Assembly: GCF_000307025.1 (NCBI RefSeq)
Contig: NC_018584.1
Coordinates: 1,488,001 to 1,552,000 of the forward strand
Source: Listeria monocytogenes ATCC 19117
GTDB lineage: Bacteria; Bacillota; Bacilli; Lactobacillales; Listeriaceae
Reading direction: 5' to 3'
Length of the DNA stretch: 64,000 nucleotides
A program made the translations under genes and the position numbers. Below, piece after piece: positions 28,161 to 36,500 of this stretch (the stretch's first letter is position 1; every line of letters begins with the position of its first letter). Under the pieces are notes generated by a model. That model had not been told where the DNA came from, did not search any database, and saw only the letters and a list, made by a program, of their open reading frames with translations.

Positions 28161-29969
28161 ATGTCAAAAGATTATGCATTAACATGGGATTTAGAAAATA
28201 TATATGCTGGCGGCAGCGGCTCTGAAGAATTACAACAAACGCTTCAAGAGGTAAAAGCTGATTTAGACAGCTTTGTTGTAAATGTTTCGGAGTGGGATGT
28301 TCCTGAAAATGTGGAAGCCTCTGCTGAATTTTTACTTCTCGTTAATCAAAATGCAGATATATCTAAAATTTTACTCACAGCTGGATCATTTTTAGAATGT
28401 CTTGCTTCCGCTGATATCAATGACTCGCGTGCAAATGAGCTTTCGGCGTTAATTTATCAATACGTTGCAACTCTAGCTACGGCCGAAGATGAATGGCATG
28501 ACAAATTTGCACAAGTTTCTGACCGTGTTTGGGACGAATTAATGGAACAAAATGGTTTATCGCAAATTAGCTTTATTTTAAGTGAAGCGCGTACGAACCG
28601 CCGTAAAAAAGGGAGTAAAGAACAAGAAGCAGCTATTAATTCTTTAGCTGTCGATGGTTATCGCGGCTGGTCTGATCATTATGATACCATTGTCGGTAAA
28701 CTCCGCATGCATGTTACCATTAACGGAGAAGAAAAAGATATTTCTGCTGGCCAAGCGCTAAACTTATTAAATCACCCTGATCGCGCGGTTCGCCAAGCAG
28801 TTTTTAAAGAATATACACGTGTATGGCAAAGTGAAGCTCGTTTATTTAGCGATACGTTAAATCATTTATCAGGATTCCGTTTAGCTACATATGAAATTCG
28901 TAAATGGGATAATATTCTAGATGAACCTCTTGCAATTAATCGTTTAGATGAGCAAACGTTAAAATCTATGTGGAATGTCATCCAAACGAACAAGCCTACT
29001 TTTGTTCGATTCTTAGATAGAAAAGCGAAATTACTTGGCCTTGAAAAATTAAGTTTTTATGATGTAGAAGCTCCTCTTGTCTTTTCAAGCGAACCTAAGA
29101 AATATTCGTATCAAGAAGGCGCTGAATTTATTATTGAGCAATTTAACAAATTCAGCCCGAAAATGGCAAACTTTGCGCAATCAGCGTTTGAAAAAGGTTG
29201 GATTGAAGCGGAAGACCGTGATAATAAACGTCCTGGTGGTTTTTGTACCGACTTCCCTGTCGAAAAAGAAAGTCGCATTTTCATGACATATGATGGCGCT
29301 CCAGGAACAGTCGCTACTCTTGCTCACGAACTTGGGCACGCATTCCATTCACACGTGATTCGCGATGAACCCTTTGAAAATACTGATTATGCGATGAACG
29401 TGGCAGAAACCGCTTCAACTTTTGCAGAAATGATTATTGCAGATGCTTCTGTGAAAGATGCAAAAACAAAAGAAGAAAAAATCACGTTGTTGGAAGATAA
29501 AATCGGTCGTAGTATCGCCTTCTTTATGAATATTCATGCTCGCTTTATTTTTGAATGTAACTTCTATGAAGCACGTAAACAAGGTGTCGTTTCGGTTGAT
29601 CGACTTAACGCTCTAATGGAAGAAGCGCAACGAGAAGCATACTTGGACGCCTTGGATGAATATCATCCACAATTCTGGGCTTCTAAACTACATTTCTACA
29701 TTGCTGATGTACCGTTTTATAACTTCCCGTACACTTTCGGTTATTTGTTCTCGCTTGGCATTTACCATAAAGCTCAAGCAGAAGGTGCTAGTTACGAAGA
29801 TAAATACATTGCACTACTACAAGACACTGGTTCGATGACAACAGAACAGCTAGCAGAAAAACATCTGGGCGTTGACTTACGTAAAGCTGACTTCTGGGAA
29901 GAAGCTGTTGCTCTTGCTGCCAAAGATGTAGAAGATTTCCTTACTTTAACAGAAGAATATATCAAATAA
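28161..29969 (+). CDS. pepF: Oligoendopeptidase F (M3 family)
   Basis: A cytosolic zinc metallopeptidase of family M3 that cleaves short peptides. The 602-residue protein has HELGH at 389-393 with the downstream glutamate in FEMIIADA-type sequence near 420, and an N-terminal oligopeptidase F domain. AAGGAGG lies 8 nt before the ATG. It stands alone on the plus strand, divergent from yqeG and convergent with mtnN. Confidence 0.95.
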   Translation: MSKDYALTWDLENIYAGGSGSEELQQTLQEVKADLDSFVVNVSEWDVPENVEASAEFLLLVNQNADISKILLTAGSFLECLASADINDSRANELSALIYQYVATLATAEDEWHDKFAQVSDRVWDELMEQNGLSQISFILSEARTNRRKKGSKEQEAAINSLAVDGYRGWSDHYDTIVGKLRMHVTINGEEKDISAGQALNLLNHPDRAVRQAVFKEYTRVWQSEARLFSDTLNHLSGFRLATYEIRKWDNILDEPLAINRLDEQTLKSMWNVIQTNKPTFVRFLDRKAKLLGLEKLSFYDVEAPLVFSSEPKKYSYQEGAEFIIEQFNKFSPKMANFAQSAFEKGWIEAEDRDNKRPGGFCTDFPVEKESRIFMTYDGAPGTVATLAHELGHAFHSHVIRDEPFENTDYAMNVAETASTFAEMIIADASVKDAKTKEEKITLLEDKIGRSIAFFMNIHARFIFECNFYEARKQGVVSVDRLNALMEEAQREAYLDALDEYHPQFWASKLHFYIADVPFYNFPYTFGYLFSLGIYHKAQAEGASYEDKYIALLQDTGSMTTEQLAEKHLGVDLRKADFWEEAVALAAKDVEDFLTLTEEYIK

Positions 29970-30007
29970 AAAAATGCCTGGAGCTTAAAAACTCCAGGCA
30001 TTTTTTA
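29968..30007. terminator. Bidirectional terminator (pepF / mtnN)
   Basis: AAAAAATGCCTGGAG and CTCCAGGCATTTTTT arms around a 7-nt loop; a perfect 15-bp stem with A and T runs serving both converging genes. Confidence 0.96.
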
Positions 30008-30706
30008 AATTGTTTTTAGTAATTCGATGATACATGTTGCGGATTGTTTCGCTGCTAAGTGAATGAATTCATCAAATGAAATAGTCGCTTCTTGATTCGC
30101 TAAATCTGAAATAGCGCGAATAATTAAGAAAGGAATATCAAATTGATAAGCAACTTGTGCGATTGCCGCAGCTTCCATCTCAACTGCTTTTACATCTGGG
30201 AAAAAAGTGCGAATTGTTTCGTGCTGATCTGGACGCATAATAAATGAATCATTCGTAACAACAAGTCCATAGACTGCTTTGTTTTCGCTTGCAGCAAAAT
30301 ATTCACGGTAAATGGTTTCCGCTTTTTTAAGAAGTACAGCGTCTCCTTGATAAAAAGCTGGCATTCTTGGGACTTGACCGTAAGTATAACCAAATTCCGT
30401 TACATCTACGTCGCCATAAGCTAATCGGTCAGAAATAATAACATCACCAACGGCTAATCCTTCCGCCATACCACCAGCAGAACCAGTGTTAATAATTACT
30501 TCTGGTTTAAACCGGTCCGCCATAAGTGTTGTTCCAAGTGCGGCATTTACTTTACCAATACCTGACTCCAAAAGCACTACTTCTTTGCCAGCAATTTCGC
30601 CAACGTAAAATTTAGCTCCGCCAATAACAATTTCTTCTACGCTTGGCATGCTATTTTTTAAAAGTTCTACTTCTTCTTCCATTGCTCCAATAATACCAAT
30701 TGTCAT
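30005..30706 (-). CDS. mtnN: 5'-methylthioadenosine/S-adenosylhomocysteine nucleosidase
   Basis: MtnN (Pfs) cleaves methylthioadenosine and S-adenosylhomocysteine, recycling methyl-cycle by-products and feeding the LuxS route. The 233-residue protein has GIIGAMEEEVE at the N-terminus, NTGSAGG near 76, and the catalytic region VEMEAAAIAQVA near 172 and SDLA near 198. It lies downstream of yrrS, with a hairpin between them. Confidence 0.97.
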   Translation of the reverse strand: MTIGIIGAMEEEVELLKNSMPSVEEIVIGGAKFYVGEIAGKEVVLLESGIGKVNAALGTTLMADRFKPEVIINTGSAGGMAEGLAVGDVIISDRLAYGDVDVTEFGYTYGQVPRMPAFYQGDAVLLKKAETIYREYFAASENKAVYGLVVTNDSFIMRPDQHETIRTFFPDVKAVEMEAAAIAQVAYQFDIPFLIIRAISDLANQEATISFDEFIHLAAKQSATCIIELLKTI

Positions 30707-30717
30707 TATGTAACCTC

Positions 30718-30757
30718 CAAAAAAGCACAGTCGTTAACAGCTAACTTCTGTGCTTTT
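30718..30757 (-). terminator. Hairpin/terminator between yrrS and mtnN
   Basis: AAAAGCACAG and CTGTGCTTTT arms enclose an inner GTTA/TAAC pair; six Ts follow on the minus strand immediately before the mtnN ribosome-binding site. It could attenuate read-through into mtnN. Confidence 0.75.
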
Positions 30758-31379
30758 ATCTTTTGTCATTTGTTTTAAGCTCTTCCACTTTGGTTGGTTG
30801 CCATCCTTCACCGTCAACCCAGGTAATATAAACACGATATGCTTTGTCTGGGTTTTCTTTAGTAGAGAGTGTACCAATTGCTTGTGTCGCAGGATCAGCT
30901 CCTTGCTCTACAAACCAAAGCGACGTATTTGAGATTGGGATATCAGTTGCTGCAGAAAAAGCTTTACGTTTTTCTTGCCAATCTATACTTGTGGAACTGT
31001 ACGAATTCACATGATCACCAGTTTGTTCGGTACCAATAGGTTTCCAATCTTTGGTAATAACTTTCGCTACATTGGGATCATCGCTTTCGGTTGTTTCAGT
31101 TGTTTTATCATCTGAAGAATCTTTTTTCTTTTCGGATGATTTAGCGGCATCTTCTTTTTTTGCAGTGGAAGATGCCGTTTTGTTATCTTGTTGCGTAGGA
31201 TCACTCTCTGTTTTAAACAGCACAAAATACAAACTACCAATGATAAGTAAGCTTACCACGATAATTAAAACGTTTAAAACTAAATTAGTCTTTTTTCGTT
31301 TTGTATTTTGCTGGGAGCGAGATCCTTCCACCAAGTTTTGTTTAATTCGACGGTTATTTGATTGTCGTTTGTCTGCCAT
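30756..31379 (-). CDS. yrrS: DUF1510 membrane-anchored protein YrrS
   Basis: A 207-residue protein of unknown function. A basic N-terminal tail is followed by one membrane helix (about 33-55), an extracellular Ser/Lys/Asp/Thr-rich linker (about 60-105) and a C-terminal DUF1510 domain with WKPIGTEQTGDHVNSY. The ATG at 31379 is about 9 nt after AAGGTGG; an ATG two codons upstream (31385) is possible. It lies between greA and mtnN; the penicillin-binding protein gene next to yrrS in B. subtilis is missing. Confidence 0.82.
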   Translation of the reverse strand: MADKRQSNNRRIKQNLVEGSRSQQNTKRKKTNLVLNVLIIVVSLLIIGSLYFVLFKTESDPTQQDNKTASSTAKKEDAAKSSEKKKDSSDDKTTETTESDDPNVAKVITKDWKPIGTEQTGDHVNSYSSTSIDWQEKRKAFSAATDIPISNTSLWFVEQGADPATQAIGTLSTKENPDKAYRVYITWVDGEGWQPTKVEELKTNDKR

Positions 31380-31429
31380 TTGCATTCACCACCTTATAAG
31401 TAACCGCTGTATAAAAACATCCGATAATA

Positions 31430-31912
31430 TTAAGATGCAGTGATTTTTTCGATTTTAACGCTCATGTCACCAGCTGGTGTTTGGATAGTTACTTCTTCCC
31501 CTTCTTTATGACCAAGTAAACCTTTGGCAATTGGAGAATCATTGGAAATTTTACCTTCAAACGGGTCTGCTTCAGCGCTACCTACGATTGTGTAAGTTTC
31601 TTCTTCACCGTCTGGTAGTTCAATGAAAGTAACTGTATTTCCAAGTGTTACTAAACCATTATGTGCTTCAGCAGCATCAATGATTTGTGCGTTACGAATC
31701 ATATTTTCAATAGTAGTGATACGACCTTCAACAAAAGCTTGTTCGTCTTTTGCGGAATCATACTCGGAGTTCTCTGATAAGTCACCAAAACTACGGGCAA
31801 TTTTGATCCGTTCTACTACTTCTTTACGTTTTACCGTCTTTAATTCTTGTAATTCATTTTCTAATTTTGCTTTCCCATCTAGGGTCATTGGAAATACTTT
31901 TTCTGTCGCCAA
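31430..31912 (-). CDS. greA: Transcription elongation factor GreA
   Basis: GreA stimulates transcript cleavage by backtracked RNA polymerase. The 160-residue protein has the N-terminal coiled coil with [18 protein letters not shown] (acidic tip near 40-55) and the C-terminal FKBP-like domain ending DMSVKIEKI. The start is a TTG at 31910-31912, 9 nt after AAGGAG. A 144-nt leader with a hairpin separates it from the promoter at 32063-32091. Confidence 0.97.
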
Positions 31913-31950
31913 TCGATTTCGCTCCTTTTTGTTTGTTCATTATTGTATAG

Positions 31951-31976
31951 AAAAGCACGGAGATATCGCTCCGCAC
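31951..31976 (-). promoter_or_regulatory. Hairpin in greA leader (possible attenuator)
   Basis: An 8-bp stem (GTGCGGAG with CTCCGTGC on the minus strand, two G-U pairs) and 6-nt loop are followed by TTTTCT. It lies downstream of the greA promoter, so it could terminate both greA-leader transcripts and read-through from udk. It is weak by terminator standards. Confidence 0.55.
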
Positions 31977-32062
31977 CTTCATCAAAAATATTACTACTCG
32001 TCAGAAAGATTAACACGCCACGCTAGAAATAGCAAGCAATTGCCACTCTTTTTACTAGAAAA

Positions 32063-32091
32063 ATTTTACCTTAAATTTCTCTATTTGACAA
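32063..32091 (-). promoter_or_regulatory. Sigma-A promoter of greA
   Basis: On the minus strand TTGTCA, 17 nt, TAAAAT, located immediately after the udk stop codon. The predicted leader is about 144 nt. Confidence 0.75.
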
Positions 32092-32105
32092 GTGATACCT
32101 GTTGT

Positions 32106-32735
32106 TTATACATGTTTTTGCAAAATGGATTCAATTTTTGTTGTCATTAAGTCGATTGCAACGTGATTCTCTCCGCCTTCTGGAATAATAATATCGGCAA
32201 ATTTTTTCGTTGGTTCTATAAATTCATTGTGCATTGGTTTAACAACAGAAAGATATTGCTCGATAACAGAATCCATTGTCCGACCACGTTCTTTCATATC
32301 GCGTAAAAGTCTGCGAATAAAACGAATATCATCATCGGTATCCACATATACTTTAATATCCATCAAATCCCTAAGGCGTTTATCTTCTAAAATTAAAATT
32401 CCTTCTAAAATAATAACCTCTCTAGGTTCTTGGATTTCTACTTCTTTTTTTCGCGTATATTTGGCATAATCATAAATTGGCTTTTCTATGGTTTCATAGC
32501 GACGCAGTGCGGCAATATGTGAAATGAGTAAGTCCGTATCAAAAGCTAGTGGATGATCATAATTTACTTTTAATCTATCTTCAAAACTAATATTGGCTTG
32601 ATCGTGATAATAGACATCTTGAGCAATCATCAAAATCGAGTGTCCGCTAAAATGATCACAAATGGCTTTCGTTACACTAGTTTTACCAGAACCTGAACCG
32701 CCAGTTACGCCGACTACGATTGGTTTTTTTGTCAT
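32106..32735 (-). CDS. udk: Uridine kinase
   Basis: Udk phosphorylates uridine and cytidine in pyrimidine salvage. The 209-residue protein has the P-loop [12 protein letters not shown] near 10-21 and the DHPLAFD motif near 60. Its ATG overlaps the upstream methyltransferase stop by 4 nt. It is full length. Confidence 0.97.
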   Translation of the reverse strand: MTKKPIVVGVTGGSGSGKTSVTKAICDHFSGHSILMIAQDVYYHDQANISFEDRLKVNYDHPLAFDTDLLISHIAALRRYETIEKPIYDYAKYTRKKEVEIQEPREVIILEGILILEDKRLRDLMDIKVYVDTDDDIRFIRRLLRDMKERGRTMDSVIEQYLSVVKPMHNEFIEPTKKFADIIIPEGGENHVAIDLMTTKIESILQKHV

Positions 32736-33385
32736 GATACGCCTCCAGTTTTCTTTCTTTTAGAAATAGATAGGCCGTCCCCTAGTGGAATGGTCGTTGT
32801 TTCAAAATCAGGATGCGTCACTAAAAAATCGTTAAAATGGCGCATTTTCCTAGCAACACGTAATTTGCGTTGTTTTTCTGGTGTCATATCTAGCGCTAAC
32901 CCTTTAAAAAGAACATTATCACTATAAATAACGCCATTTTCAGCTAAAGAATCGGTATAAATATGGAAAAATTTCTCATATTGCGCTTTGGCTGCATCAA
33001 TAAATATTGCGTCAAATGGACCGTGAGCCAAAATTTCTTCAGCTCCTTCAATAGCATCTGTTAATAAAACTTTCACTCTGTCATTAGCCCCGTAGCGCTG
33101 AATATTATGTATTGCTTGCTCATATCGTTCTTCGTCGCGCTCAACCGTGATAATCTCTGCATCAGGAAGTTTATCTGCCATTTTTAAAGCGGAGTACCCA
33201 ATGGCCGTCCCAAGCTCCAATATGCGCTTTGGTTTTTGGATATCTAAAATCTGTAATAAGCAGTACAAAGAATCTGGTTCCATAATCGGTACTTCATTTT
33301 CCTTCGCATACGCCTCTAATTCTTCAAAAAAAGGACTGCTCTTAGGAATGTTTTTTAATAAATAATCATGAATAATATCATTCAC
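32732..33385 (-). CDS. trmR: O-methyltransferase (TrmR/YrrM-like)
   Basis: A class I O-methyltransferase family 3 protein of 217 residues with [16 protein letters not shown] near 55-70 and [17 protein letters not shown] near 127. The B. subtilis orthologue YrrM (TrmR) methylates 5-hydroxyuridine at tRNA position 34; the same role is likely here by position between mltG and udk. The yrrN-yrrO peptidase-like genes that lie between them in B. subtilis are absent. Confidence 0.85.
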   Translation of the reverse strand: MNDIIHDYLLKNIPKSSPFFEELEAYAKENEVPIMEPDSLYCLLQILDIQKPKRILELGTAIGYSALKMADKLPDAEIITVERDEERYEQAIHNIQRYGANDRVKVLLTDAIEGAEEILAHGPFDAIFIDAAKAQYEKFFHIYTDSLAENGVIYSDNVLFKGLALDMTPEKQRKLRVARKMRHFNDFLVTHPDFETTTIPLGDGLSISKRKKTGGVS

Positions 33386-33409
33386 TGCTAGGATCCCCTA
33401 TCTTAACAA

Positions 33410-33460
33410 ACAAAGCACCTGCCAAAAACATGCTAAACATGCTTCTGACAAGTGGTTGTT
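33410..33460 (-). terminator. Hairpin after mltG
   Basis: In the 75-nt gap between mltG and trmR, AAGCACCTGCCAAA...ACAAGTGGTTGTTTT contains short complementary segments (GCATG/CATGC and CACCTG-type pairs). The structure is weak and may only be a spacer; I report it because no clear terminator is visible here. Confidence 0.25.
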
Positions 33461-34531
33461 TTAATTATTTTTCGTAATATGCTCTTCTTTTAGTTTATTG
33501 TGCTCTTCTAAAGTTTTAGAGAAGTATACTTTACCAGTTTTTGTATTTGCTAAGAAGTATAGGTAATCACTTTTTTCTGGATAAAGTGCTGCTTCCATCG
33601 AAGAGTCTCCACTATTTGAAATTGGACCTGGTGGTAGTCCATTGTTTTTGTATGTGTTGTATGGTGAATCGACTTCTAAATCTTTGTAAGTCGTTTTACT
33701 TTTGTGTTCACCAAGCGCATAAAGAACAGTTGGGTCTGTCTGCAATCGCATATCTTTTGCTAAACGATTATAAAATACGCTGGCAATCATTTTGCGATCT
33801 ACGTTTTCAGTTGCTTCTTTTTCGATAATGGAAGACATCGTTAAGAATTTGTGTACAGACATTTTTTGTTTCGTTAGTTCATCGCGGTACTTAGCAATGT
33901 TCACATCCGTTGCCTTGACCATCTCTGTAATAATTTGTTCTGCAGATACATCCGTTCCTTTGAAGGTGTAAGTAGCTGGATATAAATAACCTTCTAATGG
34001 ATGTTTAATAGATTTGTTTAATACGTCGTTTGTTACTGTATCTGGATATGCTTTAATCATGGAGGCAACAAATTCAGGATCGTCCATTGTTTTAAGTACA
34101 TCTGCTTTTTTTAGTTTTGGTTGATAAGCAACAATTCTATCAGCAATTTGGTCTAACGTGTAACCTTCTGGAATGACCAGTTTGGCAGGTGCTACTGTTT
34201 TTCCTTCTTGCATTTTTTTGACGATTTGATCTGTGTTCATCGACGGACTGAATTCATAGTTCCCTGCTTTTAAATTCGTATCATTATTATATTTTACATA
34301 AAACGAGAAAATAGAAGCATTATTAATTACTTTTTTATCTTCTAGAATAGTAGAAATGTCTGAAATACTAGAGCCTGCTGGGATTTCTACGGTGATTTTC
34401 TCTTTACTTGCTTCATCTTTTGGTTCTAGTTGCGATTTTACATAATAATAACCTGAAAAAGTTGCAATCACTAAAATTAAAATAATAACAGAAATTATAA
34501 TTGTAATTTTCTTACCTTTTGTATTCTTCAT
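33461..34531 (-). CDS. mltG: Endolytic murein transglycosylase MltG (YceG)
   Basis: A membrane-anchored lytic transglycosylase that cleaves nascent glycan strands. The 356-residue protein has an N-terminal membrane helix (about 9-30), LysM-like folds and the YceG catalytic region with SSIIEKEA near 240 carrying the catalytic glutamate, then DPTVLYALG and LPPGPISN. The ATG at 34531 follows GAGGT; an ATG four codons upstream (34543) has no such site. TATAAT at 34567-34572 (minus) is a candidate -10. Confidence 0.94.
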   Translation of the reverse strand: MKNTKGKKITIIISVIILILVIATFSGYYYVKSQLEPKDEASKEKITVEIPAGSSISDISTILEDKKVINNASIFSFYVKYNNDTNLKAGNYEFSPSMNTDQIVKKMQEGKTVAPAKLVIPEGYTLDQIADRIVAYQPKLKKADVLKTMDDPEFVASMIKAYPDTVTNDVLNKSIKHPLEGYLYPATYTFKGTDVSAEQIITEMVKATDVNIAKYRDELTKQKMSVHKFLTMSSIIEKEATENVDRKMIASVFYNRLAKDMRLQTDPTVLYALGEHKSKTTYKDLEVDSPYNTYKNNGLPPGPISNSGDSSMEAALYPEKSDYLYFLANTKTGKVYFSKTLEEHNKLKEEHITKNN

Positions 34532-34621
34532 TTTAGACCTCATTTCATTGAAAACAATTCTAATCTATTATACCGATTATCTAAAAAAAATGCTATTCAA
34601 TAAGGAAAATTTTCTTAAAAA

Positions 34622-34650
34622 GTGACGTTTTTATGTTTTTTCGGTATAAT
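34622..34650 (+). promoter_or_regulatory. Sigma-A promoter of the DedA gene
   Basis: GTGACG, 17 nt, TATAAT, about 85 nt upstream of the start. The -35 matches at 4 of 6 positions. Confidence 0.7.
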
Positions 34651-34733
34651 AAATAGCGTGATTTAACGAACAAGACAGAATCAGTCAAAGACTTGCTTCT
34701 GCCAATTAATTAAATATTGAAGGAGTCTTTTGG

Positions 34734-35360
34734 ATGTTACATACATTAATACAAAGTTTGCAAGATTTCACGATGTGGTTAGTAGACTCGCTTGGGCACT
34801 GGGGTATTTTCCTCGGAATGCTGATTGAAAGTGTTTGTATACCGCTACCAAGTGAAGTTATTATGCTATTCGGTGGATTTATGGCGGAAGCCGGGAAACT
34901 TAACTTCTGGCTCGTTGTATTTGCTGGTATTGCTGGTAACTTAGTCGGTTCACTGATTGCTTACTACATCGGTAAATTCGGTGGTAGAGCTTTAGTATTG
35001 AAATTCGGAAAGTATATATTCTTAAATGTGAAGCACTTGGATAAAGCGGAATTATGGTTTGGTCGTTACGGAGCAAGAGCTGTATTTTTCGGCCGAGTTT
35101 TGCCAGTCATCCGAACATTTATCTCTTTACCGGCAGGAATTGCCAAAATGAATGTCTGGAAATTTGTTATATATACGATTTTAGGCTGCATTCCGTGGAA
35201 TATTTTTCTGACATGGCTTGGTTATTCATTAGGTTCCAATTGGAGCGTTGTGGAAAAATATACGCGACCAATTAGCTATTTAATGTTAGCTTTGGTTATT
35301 GCCATCGTTGTCTACCTTGCTTACAAAGTATGGAATAAACGCGCTAGAAATGCAAAATAA
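34734..35360 (+). CDS. DedA/SNARE-associated family membrane protein
   Basis: A 208-residue polytopic membrane protein of the DedA family. Members flip lipid carriers such as undecaprenyl phosphate or phosphatidylethanolamine and need proton motive force. It has about five membrane segments, the ESVCIPLPSEVIM motif near 30-42, and the conserved RVLPVIRTFISLPAG near 115-129. It is a single-gene unit, divergent from mltG. Which DedA subgroup it belongs to cannot be fixed by eye. Confidence 0.9.
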   Translation: MLHTLIQSLQDFTMWLVDSLGHWGIFLGMLIESVCIPLPSEVIMLFGGFMAEAGKLNFWLVVFAGIAGNLVGSLIAYYIGKFGGRALVLKFGKYIFLNVKHLDKAELWFGRYGARAVFFGRVLPVIRTFISLPAGIAKMNVWKFVIYTILGCIPWNIFLTWLGYSLGSNWSVVEKYTRPISYLMLALVIAIVVYLAYKVWNKRARNAK

Positions 35361-35401
35361 AAAGCATGTCTTGACAGTTTTTGTCAAGACATGCTTTTTT
35401 A
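35358..35401. terminator. Bidirectional terminator (dedA / yrzB)
   Basis: AAAAGCATGTCTTGAC and GTCAAGACATGCTTTT arms form a perfect stem of about 16 bp with a 6-nt loop and T runs on both strands. Confidence 0.96.
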
Positions 35402-35405
35402 ATTT

Positions 35406-35708
35406 TTATTCTTCGTCTTCGTCAGCTAAGAATGTTGCAAGGATTTCTTCAATCATATCCCATTCTTCATCTGTTTCAACTGGTTTAAGTTGACCTTGTT
35501 TGCCTTCTTCATCTTGGATATAGCTAGATGCAAGGATTTCGATTTCTTCGTCTTCCCCTTTGCCAGCCGGGAAATATAAAACATAAGATTTGTCAAAGTC
35601 TTCGGAATCAAAATCAAAAAGAATTTCGTAAGCTTCTTCTTTTCCTTCTTCGTTTGTGATCCAAATAATATTTTCTTCTTCATGATTATGGTTATGTTCT
35701 TCTGCCAT
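35406..35708 (-). CDS. yrzB: DUF1292 protein YrzB
   Basis: A 100-residue, very acidic protein of the YrzB/DUF1292 family, function unknown. A His/Asn/Glu-rich start (HNHNHEEE) may bind metal. The ATG at 35708 follows GAGGTG; an in-frame GTG at 35717 lies inside that site. It is third in ireB-ruvX-yrzB, an order conserved after alaS in Bacilli. Confidence 0.9.
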
Positions 35709-35723
35709 TAAATTCACCTCAAA

Positions 35724-36140
35724 TTAATTAGTAGTGTCCAGATAGGACTGTAAAATCATTACTGCAGCTAACTTATCAATCACTTCTTTTCGTTTTTTAC
35801 GCGAAACGTCTGCTTCAATCAAAGTTCTTTCAGCGGCAGAAGTGGTCAAACGTTCATCCCAAAGTACAACAGGGAGTCCAATTCTTGACTCAAGTACTTC
35901 AGCATATATTTTGGAACTTTCAGCACGAGGTCCAATAGTGTTATTCATATTCTTAGGTAGTCCAACTACGACTTTTTCCACTTCGTATTCAAGCACGAGC
36001 TCTTTTACGCGGTCATAGCCGAATTGCTTTCTATTCTCGTCAATCTGAATGGTTTCCACACCTTGTGCGGTCCAACCAAGTGGATCACTTATCGCTACGC
36101 CGACTGTTTTCGAGCCGACATCTAAACCCATTATTCTCAT
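35724..36140 (-). CDS. ruvX: Putative pre-16S rRNA nuclease YqgF/RuvX
   Basis: A 138-residue RNase H-fold protein of the YqgF family, linked to 16S rRNA 5'-end maturation; older annotation calls it a Holliday junction resolvase. The motifs [15 protein letters not shown] at the N-terminus, VVGLPKNM near 60 and [11 protein letters not shown] near 97 carry the acidic residues. It overlaps ireB by 4 nt. Confidence 0.95.
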   Translation of the reverse strand: MRIMGLDVGSKTVGVAISDPLGWTAQGVETIQIDENRKQFGYDRVKELVLEYEVEKVVVGLPKNMNNTIGPRAESSKIYAEVLESRIGLPVVLWDERLTTSAAERTLIEADVSRKKRKEVIDKLAAVMILQSYLDTTN

Positions 36141-36409
36141 TTCTCACCAATTTCGTTATTTTTCAGATACGCTTTGACAAGTTCCTCGATAATTTCATCT
36201 CGTTCTAAACGACGTATCATACTTCTAGCATCCTTGTGACGAGGAATATAAGCTGGATCGCCTGAAAGTAAATAGCCAACGATTTGATTTACGGGATTAT
36301 AGCCTTTTTCTTCAAGAGCAACGTAGACTTGTTTCATTAATTTTTTTACATCTTCTTCAATTGAATCATCGCCGAAGTTGTAAAACATTGTTTGATCTTT
36401 TGAATCCAT
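36137..36409 (-). CDS. ireB: IreB family regulatory phosphoprotein (DUF965)
   Basis: A 90-residue protein of the IreB/YrzL family. In Enterococcus IreB is a substrate of the Ser/Thr kinase IreK and lowers cephalosporin resistance; a similar link to the Listeria kinase PrkA is an inference. The start [15 protein letters not shown] and the conserved [18 protein letters not shown] near 45-62 identify the family. It is driven by its own promoter (36446-36474) and may also receive alaS read-through. Confidence 0.92.
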   Translation of the reverse strand: MDSKDQTMFYNFGDDSIEEDVKKLMKQVYVALEEKGYNPVNQIVGYLLSGDPAYIPRHKDARSMIRRLERDEIIEELVKAYLKNNEIGEK

Positions 36410-36445
36410 AATCGAAGCACCTCATTCCTTCATGTATCTCCTTTC

Positions 36446-36474
36446 ATTTTACACTATGTGAACGGAAATAACAA
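36446..36474 (-). promoter_or_regulatory. Sigma-A promoter of ireB-ruvX-yrzB
   Basis: On the minus strand TTGTTA, 17 nt, TAAAAT, in the 91-nt gap after alaS. No terminator is visible between alaS and this promoter. Confidence 0.7.
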
Positions 36475-36500
36475 AGAAAAATGAGGCACTTTGATGAAAT

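Noticed and set aside
31623..32150. Open frame of 175 codons on the plus strand
   Set aside because: It runs antisense across greA, its leader and the end of udk; its composition is that of a shadow frame and there is no start signal.
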